This document shows, in pieces, positions 21,735-28,476 of a stretch of 33,434 nt of DNA (positions within the stretch are counted from its first letter, which is position 1; the number at the start of each line of letters is the position of its first letter). The notes under the pieces were generated by a model. The model was not told the origin of the DNA. It did no database searches and was given only the letters and a program-made list of their open reading frames with translations. Made by a program: the position numbers and the translations under genes. Source of the DNA: a virus. The stretch is taken from positions 1-33,434 of IMG/VR virus record IMGVR_UViG_3300048914_000221; one strand, given 5' to 3'.

Positions 21735-21747
21735 GGACGGATCGTCC
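21735..21747. promoter_or_regulatory. Operator-like site 1 (GGACG-GAT-CGTCC)
   Basis: A perfect inverted repeat of five bases with a three-base centre, in the divergent region between the repressor and Cro-like genes. Two other sites share the form KGACG-N3-SGTCC. Confidence 0.55.
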
Positions 21748-21811
21748 ATGGATCAATGCTATCCGGCCACAACTTTTGCCGAAACTCGGGATCCGGTCGT
21801 CATTGAGTCGT

Positions 21812-21824
21812 TGACGAACGGTCC
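21812..21824. promoter_or_regulatory. Operator-like site 2 (TGACG-AAC-GGTCC)
   Basis: Closely matches site 1 in its half-sites and overlaps a TTGACG that could be a -35 element for the rightward genes. A 38-bp segment around it (21801-21838) is repeated imperfectly at 22112-22149. Confidence 0.55.
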
Positions 21825-21882
21825 TTCATGGTGTTGACTCAAGGGCAGTGAAAGGCACCTCTGCAACGGGGGAGATCCATAC

Positions 21883-22125
21883 ATGGTGCGCTATGCCCTA
21901 CGGGACCTGGACTACTTCAAAAAAACGATGAAACACCCAGGTCGCGGCACCTCTTTCGAGCCGGAGGAGCTGGCAAAAAAGGTCGGCATTTCCCGGTCGC
22001 AGATGTACCGGATCCTGTCCGGTCAGGTAGTCGACCTGCCCGTCAATGAAGCGCACGCCGTTGCGGAGGCTCTTGGAGTCGCCGTACTGGTCCTCTTCAT
22101 GCCCCCCGCGTCACCGACTCAATGA
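21883..22125 (+). CDS. Cro-like XRE DNA-binding protein
   Basis: An 80-residue protein. ATG 21883 follows GGGGGAG at about ten bases. The helix-turn-helix lies at residues 27-46 (PEELAKKVGISRSQMYRILS), followed by EAHAVAEALGVAVLVLF. Size, single-domain form and divergence from the repressor candidate fit a Cro-type protein that turns off lysogeny functions early in infection. Its stop codon is part of the third operator-like site. It heads the rightward early genes. Confidence 0.8.
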   Translation: MVRYALRDLDYFKKTMKHPGRGTSFEPEELAKKVGISRSQMYRILSGQVVDLPVNEAHAVAEALGVAVLVLFMPPASPTQ

Positions 22126-22135
22126 CGAACCGTCC
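22123..22135. promoter_or_regulatory. Operator-like site 3 (TGACG-AAC-CGTCC), overlapping the cro-like stop
   Basis: Matches site 1 at nine of ten half-site bases and begins with the TGA of the Cro-like gene. TAGGTT at 22141-22146 could be a -10, which would put a second rightward promoter, for the excisionase-like gene, under the same control. Confidence 0.5.
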
Positions 22136-22168
22136 CTCAGTAGGTTCACCCCCACAGAAAGGAAAGAC

Positions 22169-22411
22169 ATGCCCCGGCTCGCAAAGATCCCCACGCCGGC
22201 CCCGCCCGGCTTCGTCTGGATCCAGGAGCTCTCCCGCATGACGGGACTGAGCGTGAAGACGCTCTACAACTACCGCTACCTCGGCAAGGGCCCGCAGCCT
22301 GTTCCCATCGGACGGAAGCTCGCCTACCGCCTGGCCGAAGCCAAGGCCTACGCCGCCGAGTTGCACTCGCCCGAGTCGTTCGACGACGAGCCGGCCCGCG
22401 CCGCCGCTTAA
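22169..22411 (+). CDS. Excisionase-like small HTH protein
   Basis: An 80-residue protein starting at ATG 22169 after AAAGGA. Residues 15-50 contain a MerR/HTH_17-like module: FVWIQELSRMTGLSVKTLYNY, then RYLGKGPQPVPIGRKLAY. This is the usual form of actinophage excisionases and other small DNA-bending proteins. It would help the integrase in excision by bending the attP arms. It follows the Cro-like gene and is separated from the integrase by the switch, an order seen in other temperate actinophages. Another small regulator is possible. Confidence 0.75.
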   Translation: MPRLAKIPTPAPPGFVWIQELSRMTGLSVKTLYNYRYLGKGPQPVPIGRKLAYRLAEAKAYAAELHSPESFDDEPARAAA

Positions 22412-22418
22412 CGGCCAA

Positions 22419-22458
22419 AGCCCCAACCGCCGGTCTCTGACCACCGACAGCCGGGGCT
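22419..22458 (+). terminator. Weak hairpin after the excisionase-like gene
   Basis: AGCCCC at 22419-22424 can pair with GGGGCT at 22453-22458 and inner bases also pair partly. The stem is interrupted and there is no T-run, so it is a weak terminator at best. Confidence 0.3.
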
Positions 22459-22516
22459 CCGCGGCCAAGAGCCGCACAGATCCACCCACACGTCACGTAG
22501 AGAACAGGAGTGGACC

Positions 22517-23323
22517 TTGTCCACATCGTCGCACGAGGTCGTGAAACTCGATCTCACCACCGGCTCCATCCACACCGTGCTGGTCGACGGCCAGCCGCAG
22601 ATCGTCCTGAAGCCCGTCATCGAAGAGCTGGGCTTGGACTACTCGACCCAGCTGACCAAGCTGCGGCAGCGTTCTTGGGCAACCGTGGGGCAGAGCCCCA
22701 TGGTTGCGGAGGACGGCAAGACGCGCTTGATGGCTGTCGTCCCGGTCCGCACCTTCCTGATGCTCCTGGCCACGGTCAACGAGAACCGCGTCGCCGAGGC
22801 TCACCGCCCGACGCTGGTCGCTTTCCAGAACGAGACCGCGGACGCGATCGAGGCGTACTGGACGCAGGGCGGCGCGATCAACCCGCGGGCCACCGACGAC
22901 CAGTTGGACTCGCTGATCGCGAGGGCGAAGCAGCAGGCCGAGGTCCTGTCGATCCTGGCGCCGATCGTCTCGCCCGAGTGGCTGGAGACGAAGGGGCGCC
23001 TCGTCGCAGCCCGCGCCCTCGGCGAGGAGCCGGAGATCGACCCGCTCGACATCCCGCTGTATGTCCCGGACTTCCTCAAGGACAAGGGCCTGAAGCGGAA
23101 GCAGATCGAGTCGGTGCAGTCCTGGTTCGGCCGCCGCGCGGCCGGCATCTACATGGCGCAGTCCGGTGAGGAGATCGGCACCAGGCAGTCGGATCTGCCG
23201 AACGGTTCGGTGCGCGAGACCAAGGCGTGGACCGAGCGGCATCGGCCGGTGTTCGAGGAGACGTGGGACCGCTACTACGCGGACCAGTACCCCACCCAGC
23301 TGGGTCTCGGGGAGGCGTCATGA
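22517..23323 (+). CDS. Antirepressor (P22 AR N-terminal domain type)
   Basis: A 268-residue protein. TTG 22517 is the likely start: CAGGAG at 22505-22510 is spaced six bases before it and it gives a normal family N-terminus. Residues about 10-130 match the phage antirepressor N-domain (VLVDGQPQIVLKPVIEELGL, later LMAVVPVRTFLMLLATVNEN and RVAEAHRPTLVAFQNETADA). The C-terminal half is helical and basic (DFLKDKGLKRKQIESVQSWF), probably a DNA- or repressor-binding part. It would oppose the repressor or sense host state during the switch to lytic growth. It is followed by an ATGA overlap. Confidence 0.88.
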   Translation: MSTSSHEVVKLDLTTGSIHTVLVDGQPQIVLKPVIEELGLDYSTQLTKLRQRSWATVGQSPMVAEDGKTRLMAVVPVRTFLMLLATVNENRVAEAHRPTLVAFQNETADAIEAYWTQGGAINPRATDDQLDSLIARAKQQAEVLSILAPIVSPEWLETKGRLVAARALGEEPEIDPLDIPLYVPDFLKDKGLKRKQIESVQSWFGRRAAGIYMAQSGEEIGTRQSDLPNGSVRETKAWTERHRPVFEETWDRYYADQYPTQLGLGEAS

Positions 23324-23592
23324 ACTTCGAGCCCTTGGACGAGTTCGACCGTCTCACCACCCAGGTCCGGTTGGTGTCCCCGCTGCAGACGCTGTTCGCG
23401 GATGCGGAGGAAACCCTGCTGGCGACGCACCCGGAGGGCTTCGAGGTCGAGGACATCGGCCGCCGAGCCTGGGCGCTGCTGCCGGAGGGTGAGCGGGAGC
23501 GGGCGTTCGACGAGTTGCTCTACACGTACTGGGAGGCCGTCGCCTCCGACCGCGAGACGTGGGCCCGCTATGAGGCGGGAGACGCGCGATGA
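23320..23592 (+). CDS. Hypothetical protein
   Basis: A 90-residue acidic, helical protein with ATG in the ATGA overlap with the antirepressor stop. It holds a regular helix pattern (LQTLFADAEETLLATHPEGF, then EDIGRRAWALLPEGERERAF). No known motif. The next gene again starts in an ATGA overlap, so the three are probably translated together. Confidence 0.75.
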   Translation: MNFEPLDEFDRLTTQVRLVSPLQTLFADAEETLLATHPEGFEVEDIGRRAWALLPEGERERAFDELLYTYWEAVASDRETWARYEAGDAR

Positions 23593-24353
23593 GCGACTAC
23601 TCCGAGATCGCCGCCCGCTTCGCCCGCGACACGGCCGGCCACAAGTTGATCGTCCTTCACGACGACGGCGTCTATCGGCACCTCGTCTTCCGCGAGCCGT
23701 CCCACGGCTACTACTGGTACGAGCTGATCACCACGCCGGGGCAGCTCGTGTTCTCCGGCGACGGCAACAGCTACGTCTTCCGCCGCACCACGGACATGTT
23801 CCAGTTCTTCCGCTCCGGGATCTGGCGGGACGGCACGCACAACATCAACCCCGGCTACTGGTCGGAGAAGCTGACCAGCGGGCGCGAGGCCGCCACCTCC
23901 TACAGCACGGAGCTGTTCGAGGAGGAAGTCGCCAAGACGCTCGCCGACGTCGAGGGCGACTACCCCGGAATCGCCGCCGCCTGGACGGAGCACGTCGAGG
24001 CGGAGTTCAACACCGAGTACGAGGAAGAGGCCCGTCGAGCCGTCGCCGAGTTCCAATTTGGTGAGGCGCACCTGGCCAAGTGCGGTGAGTGCGACTGGGA
24101 GTTCGAAGACGAGTCCTACACGGCCGTCGTCGTGAAGGCCCGCAGCCACTATCGGGAGGCTGGCGACAAGCACTCCGCGCCGATTCGCGACCTGACGTTC
24201 ACCTTCTCCGACATGGACGAGGTGCAGTTCCAGGACTTCGACTGGTGGTTCCTGTGGGCTTGCCACGCGATCCTCGCCGGGATCGCTCGTCAGGACCGGC
24301 TCCGCTACTACGGGCTGGAGAAGCTCGCCGCTCCGAAGGCGGTGGCCTCATGA
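23589..24353 (+). CDS. Hypothetical protein with one CxxC
   Basis: A 254-residue acidic soluble protein starting at ATG 23589 (ATGA overlap). The N-terminal half has beta strands rich in Tyr and Phe (RHLVFREPSHGYYWYELITT, then SYVFRRTTDMFQFFRSGIW). The middle is a helical acidic stretch, and residues around 163-168 carry CGEC. The C-terminal third is aromatic (FDWWFLWACHAILAG). I do not recognise the family. It is in the early operon with short overlapping genes on both sides. Confidence 0.75.
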   Translation: MSDYSEIAARFARDTAGHKLIVLHDDGVYRHLVFREPSHGYYWYELITTPGQLVFSGDGNSYVFRRTTDMFQFFRSGIWRDGTHNINPGYWSEKLTSGREAATSYSTELFEEEVAKTLADVEGDYPGIAAAWTEHVEAEFNTEYEEEARRAVAEFQFGEAHLAKCGECDWEFEDESYTAVVVKARSHYREAGDKHSAPIRDLTFTFSDMDEVQFQDFDWWFLWACHAILAGIARQDRLRYYGLEKLAAPKAVAS

Positions 24354-24637
24354 CCGCCTACGACGAGAAGCTCGCCGCCGCGATCGCCAAGGCTGGCGTC
24401 CCACTGTCGGCGGACTTGGTTTCCCCGCAGGCGACGCTCCGCGAGCGGATGACCGCCCTCGTCGCCAAGCAGCGGAAGGCCGCGGAGGTGGCCCTTCTGC
24501 GGCAGGAGCTGGAGGCGAAGCCCCACCAGCCGGCCCCGGCCGGGGAGCTCGCCGAGTACCGGCATCTCCTCTACGACGCCGACCCGGACGCGACCGTCCC
24601 CGCCTTCCCCTACCCGACCACGCAGGAGACGACGTGA
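24350..24637 (+). CDS. Hypothetical protein
   Basis: A 95-residue protein; ATG 24350 lies in an ATGA overlap. It begins MTAYDEKLAAAIAKAGVPLS and has a helical centre with a possible coiled coil (RERMTALVAKQRKAAEVALL). The C-terminus is Pro-rich. No function recognised. The similar TAYD start of the 25309 gene suggests related translation starts rather than homology. Confidence 0.7.
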   Translation: MTAYDEKLAAAIAKAGVPLSADLVSPQATLRERMTALVAKQRKAAEVALLRQELEAKPHQPAPAGELAEYRHLLYDADPDATVPAFPYPTTQETT

Positions 24638-24849
24638 ACGAGCTCGACATGGACCCGGGTCTTGCCGCAGTCCTGGAGGCCGTGCGTGAAGCCCACGCCT
24701 CGGTCTGGCCTGCCGTCGTACTCGGCAAGCAGGTCGACGCGGAGGACGCGATCCAGCTGGCAAGCAGGGTGCACGCCCTGCTCGGCGCGATCGACGCCCG
24801 CCTTCCTCAGCCCGAGCAGCCGGCCGCAGCCCTCAAGGCGGTGGCGTGA
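24634..24849 (+). CDS. Small helical hypothetical protein
   Basis: A 71-residue, almost fully helical protein (ELDMDPGLAAVLEAVREAHA and onward). GTG 24634 overlaps the upstream stop and has AGGAG five bases before it. No named domain. It overlaps the following gene by one base at 24849. Confidence 0.7.
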   Translation: MNELDMDPGLAAVLEAVREAHASVWPAVVLGKQVDAEDAIQLASRVHALLGAIDARLPQPEQPAAALKAVA

Positions 24850-25151
24850 TGGTGACGCTGTCCGTGACCCGCTCCCGTGTCGCCGCCGTCCTCCGGGGAG
24901 CTGCCGACCTGCTGGAGGCGGAGGGCTGGGACCCGCGCATAAACCCAATCGTCACAGCCATCGACCGAGCCGCCGGCTTCATCCCCGGCCGCAGCTCGGC
25001 AGACGCGGAGCAGGCCACGCTCGAAGCCTGGGACGCCATCGCCGAACACCTCGGCGGACAGGTCGTCCTGGAGTGGGAGAGGGACCCCAACCGCTCGCAG
25101 GGCCAGGTACTCCACGCCATCCGCAGCGCCGCCAAGGCGATGACGTCGTGA
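24849..25151 (+). CDS. Hypothetical protein (DUF6197-like)
   Basis: A 100-residue protein. ATG 24849 is preferred to GTG 24846 because AAGGCGG is better spaced from it. The layout (RVAAVLRGAADLLEAEGWDP, an AIDRAAGF centre, then EATLEAWDAIAEHLG-type helices and a final LHAIRSAAKAM helix) recalls the DUF6197 family common in Streptomyces and its phages. Its function is unknown. It is part of the overlapping run of short genes in the early operon. Confidence 0.7.
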   Translation: MVTLSVTRSRVAAVLRGAADLLEAEGWDPRINPIVTAIDRAAGFIPGRSSADAEQATLEAWDAIAEHLGGQVVLEWERDPNRSQGQVLHAIRSAAKAMTS

Positions 25152-25312
25152 CCGCCCCGCTGCCGACGTCCCGCATGTCGCCGATCGCCGGTCTCACCAA
25201 CGCCCTCCACCGCCTCTACATCCGCCGGGCAGCCGCCCGCATCACCGAGCTGCGGACCGAACGCGCCGCACTCATCGACCAGCAGCAGCACCTGAAAGGA
25301 GGCCGGCCGTGA
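25148..25312 (+). CDS. Small basic protein (54 residues)
   Basis: GTG 25148 lies in a GTGA overlap with the preceding stop. The 54-residue product is basic and helical (LTNALHRLYIRRAAARITEL, then RTERAALIDQQQHLKGG) and may form a short coiled coil or bind nucleic acid. It ends in an overlap with the next GTG, with AAGGAGG inside its last codons. Confidence 0.6.
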   Translation: MTAPLPTSRMSPIAGLTNALHRLYIRRAAARITELRTERAALIDQQQHLKGGRP

Positions 25313-25494
25313 CCGCCTACGACGCCTACCTGACCGCGCAGGCCCTCGCCGACAACGGCCGCCACGACTCCGACGCGGTCACCACCGCCGACATGGACGC
25401 CGCCGCCGACCAGTCCGGCGCCCGCCTGCCCGCCAACACCGACGACCGGCACACGGTTCGCCTCGCCCTCGACACCCTCGGGGAGCGGCGATGA
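25309..25494 (+). CDS. Small acidic protein (61 residues)
   Basis: GTG 25309 follows a strong AAGGAGG site and overlaps the stop of the gene before. The product is acidic and helical (AYDAYLTAQALADNGRHDSD, then TADMDAAADQSGARL). No known motif. It overlaps the next ATG by four bases. Confidence 0.65.
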   Translation: MTAYDAYLTAQALADNGRHDSDAVTTADMDAAADQSGARLPANTDDRHTVRLALDTLGERR

Positions 25495-25967
25495 CCATCA
25501 GCAGCCTGATCCCCGGCCTGAAGGGCAGCGGCAGCCGCCGCGCCGTCGACAAGGTCGACGAGCTGCGCGCCGAGAACAGCCGGCTCCTCGACCGGCAGTT
25601 CGCCGCCGACGACTTCTTTGCCGTCCTCATGAACGACGTCGTCGCGACCAACGCCGCACTGGAGCAGGAGCAGCAGCTCCGCGGGGAAGCCGAAGAGGCT
25701 GCCGCGCAGATGCGGATGGAACGAGACGGCTGGATCGAGGAGGCCGAGCGCCTCGCCGCCGAACTGGCCCCGCACAGGGCCGCCGAGGCCAACGCGAACC
25801 GGGTCGACGTGCCCCCGTTGGTCCGCGACACCGACGACCCGGCCGACCAGGCGACCACCCCGATCGACGTCCGCCCCCTGTGGGTGGCGCTCGGCATCGG
25901 ACCGACCATCGCCGTCACCAACCCCGGCCACGTCCCGGTCCCGACCGCCGACGAGCCGGCCACCTGA
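25491..25967 (+). CDS. Coiled-coil hypothetical protein
   Basis: A 158-residue protein with ATG 25491 in an ATGA overlap. Residues about 20-100 form a strong coiled coil (VDKVDELRAENSRLLDRQFA, later EQEQQLRGEAEEAAAQMRME). The last 50 residues are Pro/Thr/Asp-rich and extended. It ends the first run of overlapping early genes and is followed by a perfect hairpin. The function is unknown. Confidence 0.75.
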   Translation: MTISSLIPGLKGSGSRRAVDKVDELRAENSRLLDRQFAADDFFAVLMNDVVATNAALEQEQQLRGEAEEAAAQMRMERDGWIEEAERLAAELAPHRAAEANANRVDVPPLVRDTDDPADQATTPIDVRPLWVALGIGPTIAVTNPGHVPVPTADEPAT

Positions 25968-25971
25968 GCTC

Positions 25972-26005
25972 CCGGCCGCCCGGCCGAAGAGGTTCGGGCG
26001 GCCGG
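25972..26005 (+). terminator. Perfect 11-pair hairpin before the HNH gene
   Basis: CCGGCCGCCCG at 25972-25982 pairs with CGGGCGGCCGG at 25995-26005. It begins four bases after a stop codon and precedes the inserted endonuclease gene. It could reduce read-through in the early operon. Confidence 0.65.
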
Positions 26006-26042
26006 TGAAAGCAGAAACCCCGAGCAATGGAAGGAGAGATGT

Positions 26043-26705
26043 ATGCAGGCGTGGCACTGCGAAGACTGCAGGCGCGAGGTAATCGGCAAGATCCGCCGGG
26101 GCCGCTGCCAGCCCTGCTATCGAAAGCACCTAGTCGACGCCCGCGAAAATGGCTCGGCTGAATCGGCGCCGCCCCGGAAGTACCGACCGAGGCGTGCTGT
26201 CAGAAGCTCGACTACCGCCGCTGAACGCGTCTTCCGGCGCACGATTCCTGGGTGGGGTGGGTGCGTTCTGTATGCGGGCGCCGTAAACGGTGACGGATAT
26301 GGACTGGCCAAGAGGGGCGACCGCCTCATGGGCGCTCACCGGCTGGTCTACCTGGAGCTTGTCGGCGAAGTGCCCAGCGGCTACATGCTCGATCACCTCT
26401 GCCATTCGAGCGACGCAAGCTGCCCGGGTGGGTCGACCTGCCTACATCGGCGCTGCGTGAATCCGAACCACCTTGAGCCAGTGACGCCAGCCGAGAACAA
26501 CATGCGTGGCCGAAGCCGGAGCGCCGAGAACTTCCTCAAGACGGAGTGCATGCACGGCCACCCGTTCACGCCAGAAAACACGGTCCTGCAAAAGGCCCTC
26601 CGGATCGACGGCTTACCTCGTCGCCGGTGCCGCGAATGCCGCCGAGCCGCACGCCAGAGATGGGTTCGGCGACAAGCGGAGCGGCGACTCACATCCGCTC
26701 AATAG
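26043..26705 (+). CDS. HNH endonuclease, probably a mobile (homing-type) gene
   Basis: A 220-residue protein starting at ATG 26043 after AAGGAGAG. The N-terminus has CxxC pairs at Cys6/Cys9 and Cys22/Cys25. The HNH core is GAHRLVYLELVGEVPSGYML then DHLC, with His99, Asp117-His118 and Asn140/Asn142-His143 (CVNPNHLEPVTPAENN). A C-terminal zinc-ribbon-like part has Cys169 and Cys196/Cys199 (RRRCRECRR). It would nick or cut double-stranded DNA. Codon use is visibly less GC-rich at third positions than in neighbours, and it stands alone between two perfect hairpins, both signs of recent arrival. It is not the terminase-linked HNH of packaging, because no terminase is nearby. Confidence 0.9.
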   Translation: MQAWHCEDCRREVIGKIRRGRCQPCYRKHLVDARENGSAESAPPRKYRPRRAVRSSTTAAERVFRRTIPGWGGCVLYAGAVNGDGYGLAKRGDRLMGAHRLVYLELVGEVPSGYMLDHLCHSSDASCPGGSTCLHRRCVNPNHLEPVTPAENNMRGRSRSAENFLKTECMHGHPFTPENTVLQKALRIDGLPRRRCRECRRAARQRWVRRQAERRLTSAQ

Positions 26706-26710
26706 CAAAC

Positions 26711-26735
26711 GCCCCGCCGGGCGTATCGGCGGGGC
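26711..26735 (+). terminator. Hairpin after the HNH gene
   Basis: GCCCCGCCG at 26711-26719 pairs perfectly with CGGCGGGGC at 26727-26735, six bases after the HNH stop. A seven-base loop closes it. Confidence 0.7.
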
Positions 26736-26761
26736 ATCCAACTCGAATCATAGGAGTTCCG

Positions 26762-27100
26762 ATGAGCGCTTCCACCCACGAGGTGAAGTTCGCCAACACC
26801 GCCGCACCCGTCCTCGTCCAGGCCATCGAGCCGGTGCCCGGACTGCGCGTGTACGAGGAGCCGGAGGAGCTCCGCCACCCCGCCGGCGACGGCTACCAGT
26901 GGCGGCTCGGCCACCACTCCGGGCTCGCCATGGCCGCCTTCGCCGACAAGGACGACGCCATCAACGCCGCCCACCAGGTCGCGGACTTCGCCGACTGGAC
27001 CCGCCCTGCCGAAGACCTCCGCACCGACCCGGACTTCGACCTGGCCGGCTACTGCGACCGGCTCATGGAGATGACCGGCGGCCTACTCATCAGCGCCTGA
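26762..27100 (+). CDS. Hypothetical protein
   Basis: A 112-residue acidic protein; ATG 26762 has AGGAG at 26752-26756. It looks like a small alpha/beta fold (PGLRVYEEPEELRHPAGDGY, then WRLGHHSGLAMAAFADKDDA and helical WTRPAEDLRTDP). This type occurs in Streptomyces mobile DNA in my memory, without a function. A hairpin follows. Confidence 0.7.
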   Translation: MSASTHEVKFANTAAPVLVQAIEPVPGLRVYEEPEELRHPAGDGYQWRLGHHSGLAMAAFADKDDAINAAHQVADFADWTRPAEDLRTDPDFDLAGYCDRLMEMTGGLLISA

Positions 27101-27160
27101 ACCAGCCCGCAGACCGCGGCGTTGAGCGTGCCTTCCCCCCAGCGCTCCGCCGCAGCCGAG

Positions 27161-27196
27161 GCCTCCGCCCCGACACCCCCCTGACGGGGCGGAGGC
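27161..27196 (+). terminator. Perfect 11-pair hairpin
   Basis: GCCTCCGCCCC at 27161-27171 pairs with GGGGCGGAGGC at 27186-27196. It lies in the 127-base gap between the 26762 and 27228 genes. The gap shows no further gene. Confidence 0.7.
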
Positions 27197-27227
27197 TTCG
27201 GCGCCCCTTACCCATCTGGAGCACCTC

Positions 27228-27467
27228 ATGTACCTCACCCGCACCTTCGGCCGCTGGCAACTGGAGCTGTACCAGCGGGCGATCCACCTCACCCGACAGC
27301 CGAAGTCCGACCCGGACTGCAGCTCCTGCAAGGGGACCGGCGGCCACGGCTACATCACCGACGGCGACTGCGGCGACTGGGAGGACTGCCACTGCCTCAA
27401 CCAGCTCCGCACCTGGCGACTGCCCCTCTGGCCCGGCCGCACAACCACCGAGGAGTACCCGTTCTGA
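27228..27467 (+). CDS. Small Cys-rich protein with CxxC-x-GTGG motif
   Basis: A 79-residue protein with ATG 27228 after CTGGAG. Residues about 31-55 carry CSSCKGTGGHGY, then CGDWEDCHC. The CxxCxGxG pattern resembles one half of a DnaJ-type zinc site and is common in short actinophage proteins. A metal-binding role is likely; the partner is unknown. Its stop overlaps the next ATG by one base (TGATG). Confidence 0.7.
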   Translation: MYLTRTFGRWQLELYQRAIHLTRQPKSDPDCSSCKGTGGHGYITDGDCGDWEDCHCLNQLRTWRLPLWPGRTTTEEYPF

Positions 27468-27586
27468 TGACCAGCAACCAGCCACTGCGCTGCACCCGCT
27501 GCGGTGACGAGGACGGACCGTTCATCCCCGAAGCCGGCCTGTGCGAGGACTGCGAGCGCCTCGTCCCCGGGGACGGTGCCGCATGA
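27467..27586 (+). CDS. Zinc-ribbon miniprotein (39 residues)
   Basis: ATG 27467 overlaps the preceding stop and its own stop overlaps the next ATG. The product has CTRCGDEDG (Cys9, Cys12) and CEDC (Cys26, Cys29), a complete four-Cys zinc ribbon in 39 residues. Tight coupling on both sides argues that it is real. It sits directly before the RecE-like gene, so it might act with DNA processing, but that is only inference. Confidence 0.7.
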   Translation: MTSNQPLRCTRCGDEDGPFIPEAGLCEDCERLVPGDGAA

Positions 27587-28476
27587 CCGCCGCGGTGGAG
27601 GTCGAGGCGCCGGCAGCGGTGGCCGTCACGGAGCCCGGCATCTACCCGGACATGCCGATCGACGTCTACCACGGCGACCCGGTACCTGGCGGAAGCCTCT
27701 CCTCGTCCGGCGCCCGCAAGCTCCTCGACCCGAGCTGCCCCGCGATCTACAAGTGGGAGCGCGACAACCCGCAGCCCCACAAGCGGGAGTTCGACATCGG
27801 CCACGCCGCCCACCTCCTCGTCCTGGGAGAGGGCCCGGAACTGGAGGTCATCGACTTCCCTGACTGGAAGAAGGTCGCCGCCCGGGAGCTCCGAGACCTG
27901 GCCTACGACGAAGGCAAGGTTCCGCTCCTGACCAAGGAGCACGAGCAGGTACAGGCGATGGCCGAGGCCATCCGCCAACACCCAACGGCGGGCCGCCTGT
28001 TCGACCCCGAAGCCGGGACCGCCGAGCAGTCCCTGTTCTGGCACGACCCCCAGTTCAAGGTGTGGCGCCGGGCCCGCCCGGACTGGATGCCGCACCGCGG
28101 CGACGGCCGGCTCGTCGTCGTCGACTACAAAACGTGCCGGGCCGCCGACCCGGGCGCCCTCCAGCGAGCCGTGTACGAGCACGGCTACCACGCGCAGGCC
28201 GCCTGGTACCTCGACGCCGTCAAGGCCTTCGCTCTCCACAGCGACCAGGAACCCGCGTTCGTCTTCGTCTTCCAGACCAAGACCGCCCCGTACCTGGTGC
28301 ACCTGGTCGAGCTCGACTTCCCGGCCCTCACCCTCGGCGCGGCCCGCAACGAGCGAGCCCTTCGCACCTACGCCGAGTGCCAGCGCACCGGCGTCTGGCC
28401 CGGCTTCAACGACCGCATCACCTACCTGCCGCTCCCGCCCTGGGCGGAGAAGCGCGACCAAGAGGAGTACCTGTGA
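27583..28476 (+). CDS. RecE-like exonuclease (PD-(D/E)XK, DUF3799 type)
   Basis: A 297-residue nuclease starting at ATG 27583 (ATGA overlap). Motifs in order: GHAAH at 73-77, AEQSLFW with Glu148, RPDW with Asp167, VVVDYKT with Asp181 and Lys183, and HAQAAWYLDA. These are the signature of RecE/phage exonucleases with the PD-(D/E)XK core, which resect 5' ends of double-stranded DNA. The single-strand-annealing partner is encoded next with a four-base overlap. Together they would give a two-gene recombination system used in replication and repair. The length is close to that of other actinophage RecE-like proteins. Confidence 0.9.
   Translation: MTAAVEVEAPAAVAVTEPGIYPDMPIDVYHGDPVPGGSLSSSGARKLLDPSCPAIYKWERDNPQPHKREFDIGHAAHLLVLGEGPELEVIDFPDWKKVAARELRDLAYDEGKVPLLTKEHEQVQAMAEAIRQHPTAGRLFDPEAGTAEQSLFWHDPQFKVWRRARPDWMPHRGDGRLVVVDYKTCRAADPGALQRAVYEHGYHAQAAWYLDAVKAFALHSDQEPAFVFVFQTKTAPYLVHLVELDFPALTLGAARNERALRTYAECQRTGVWPGFNDRITYLPLPPWAEKRDQEEYL

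Noticed and set aside
26043-26705. HNH protein as part of a DNA-packaging module
   Set aside because: No terminase, portal or cos-like context is nearby; it sits in the early operon and looks like an inserted homing-type gene.
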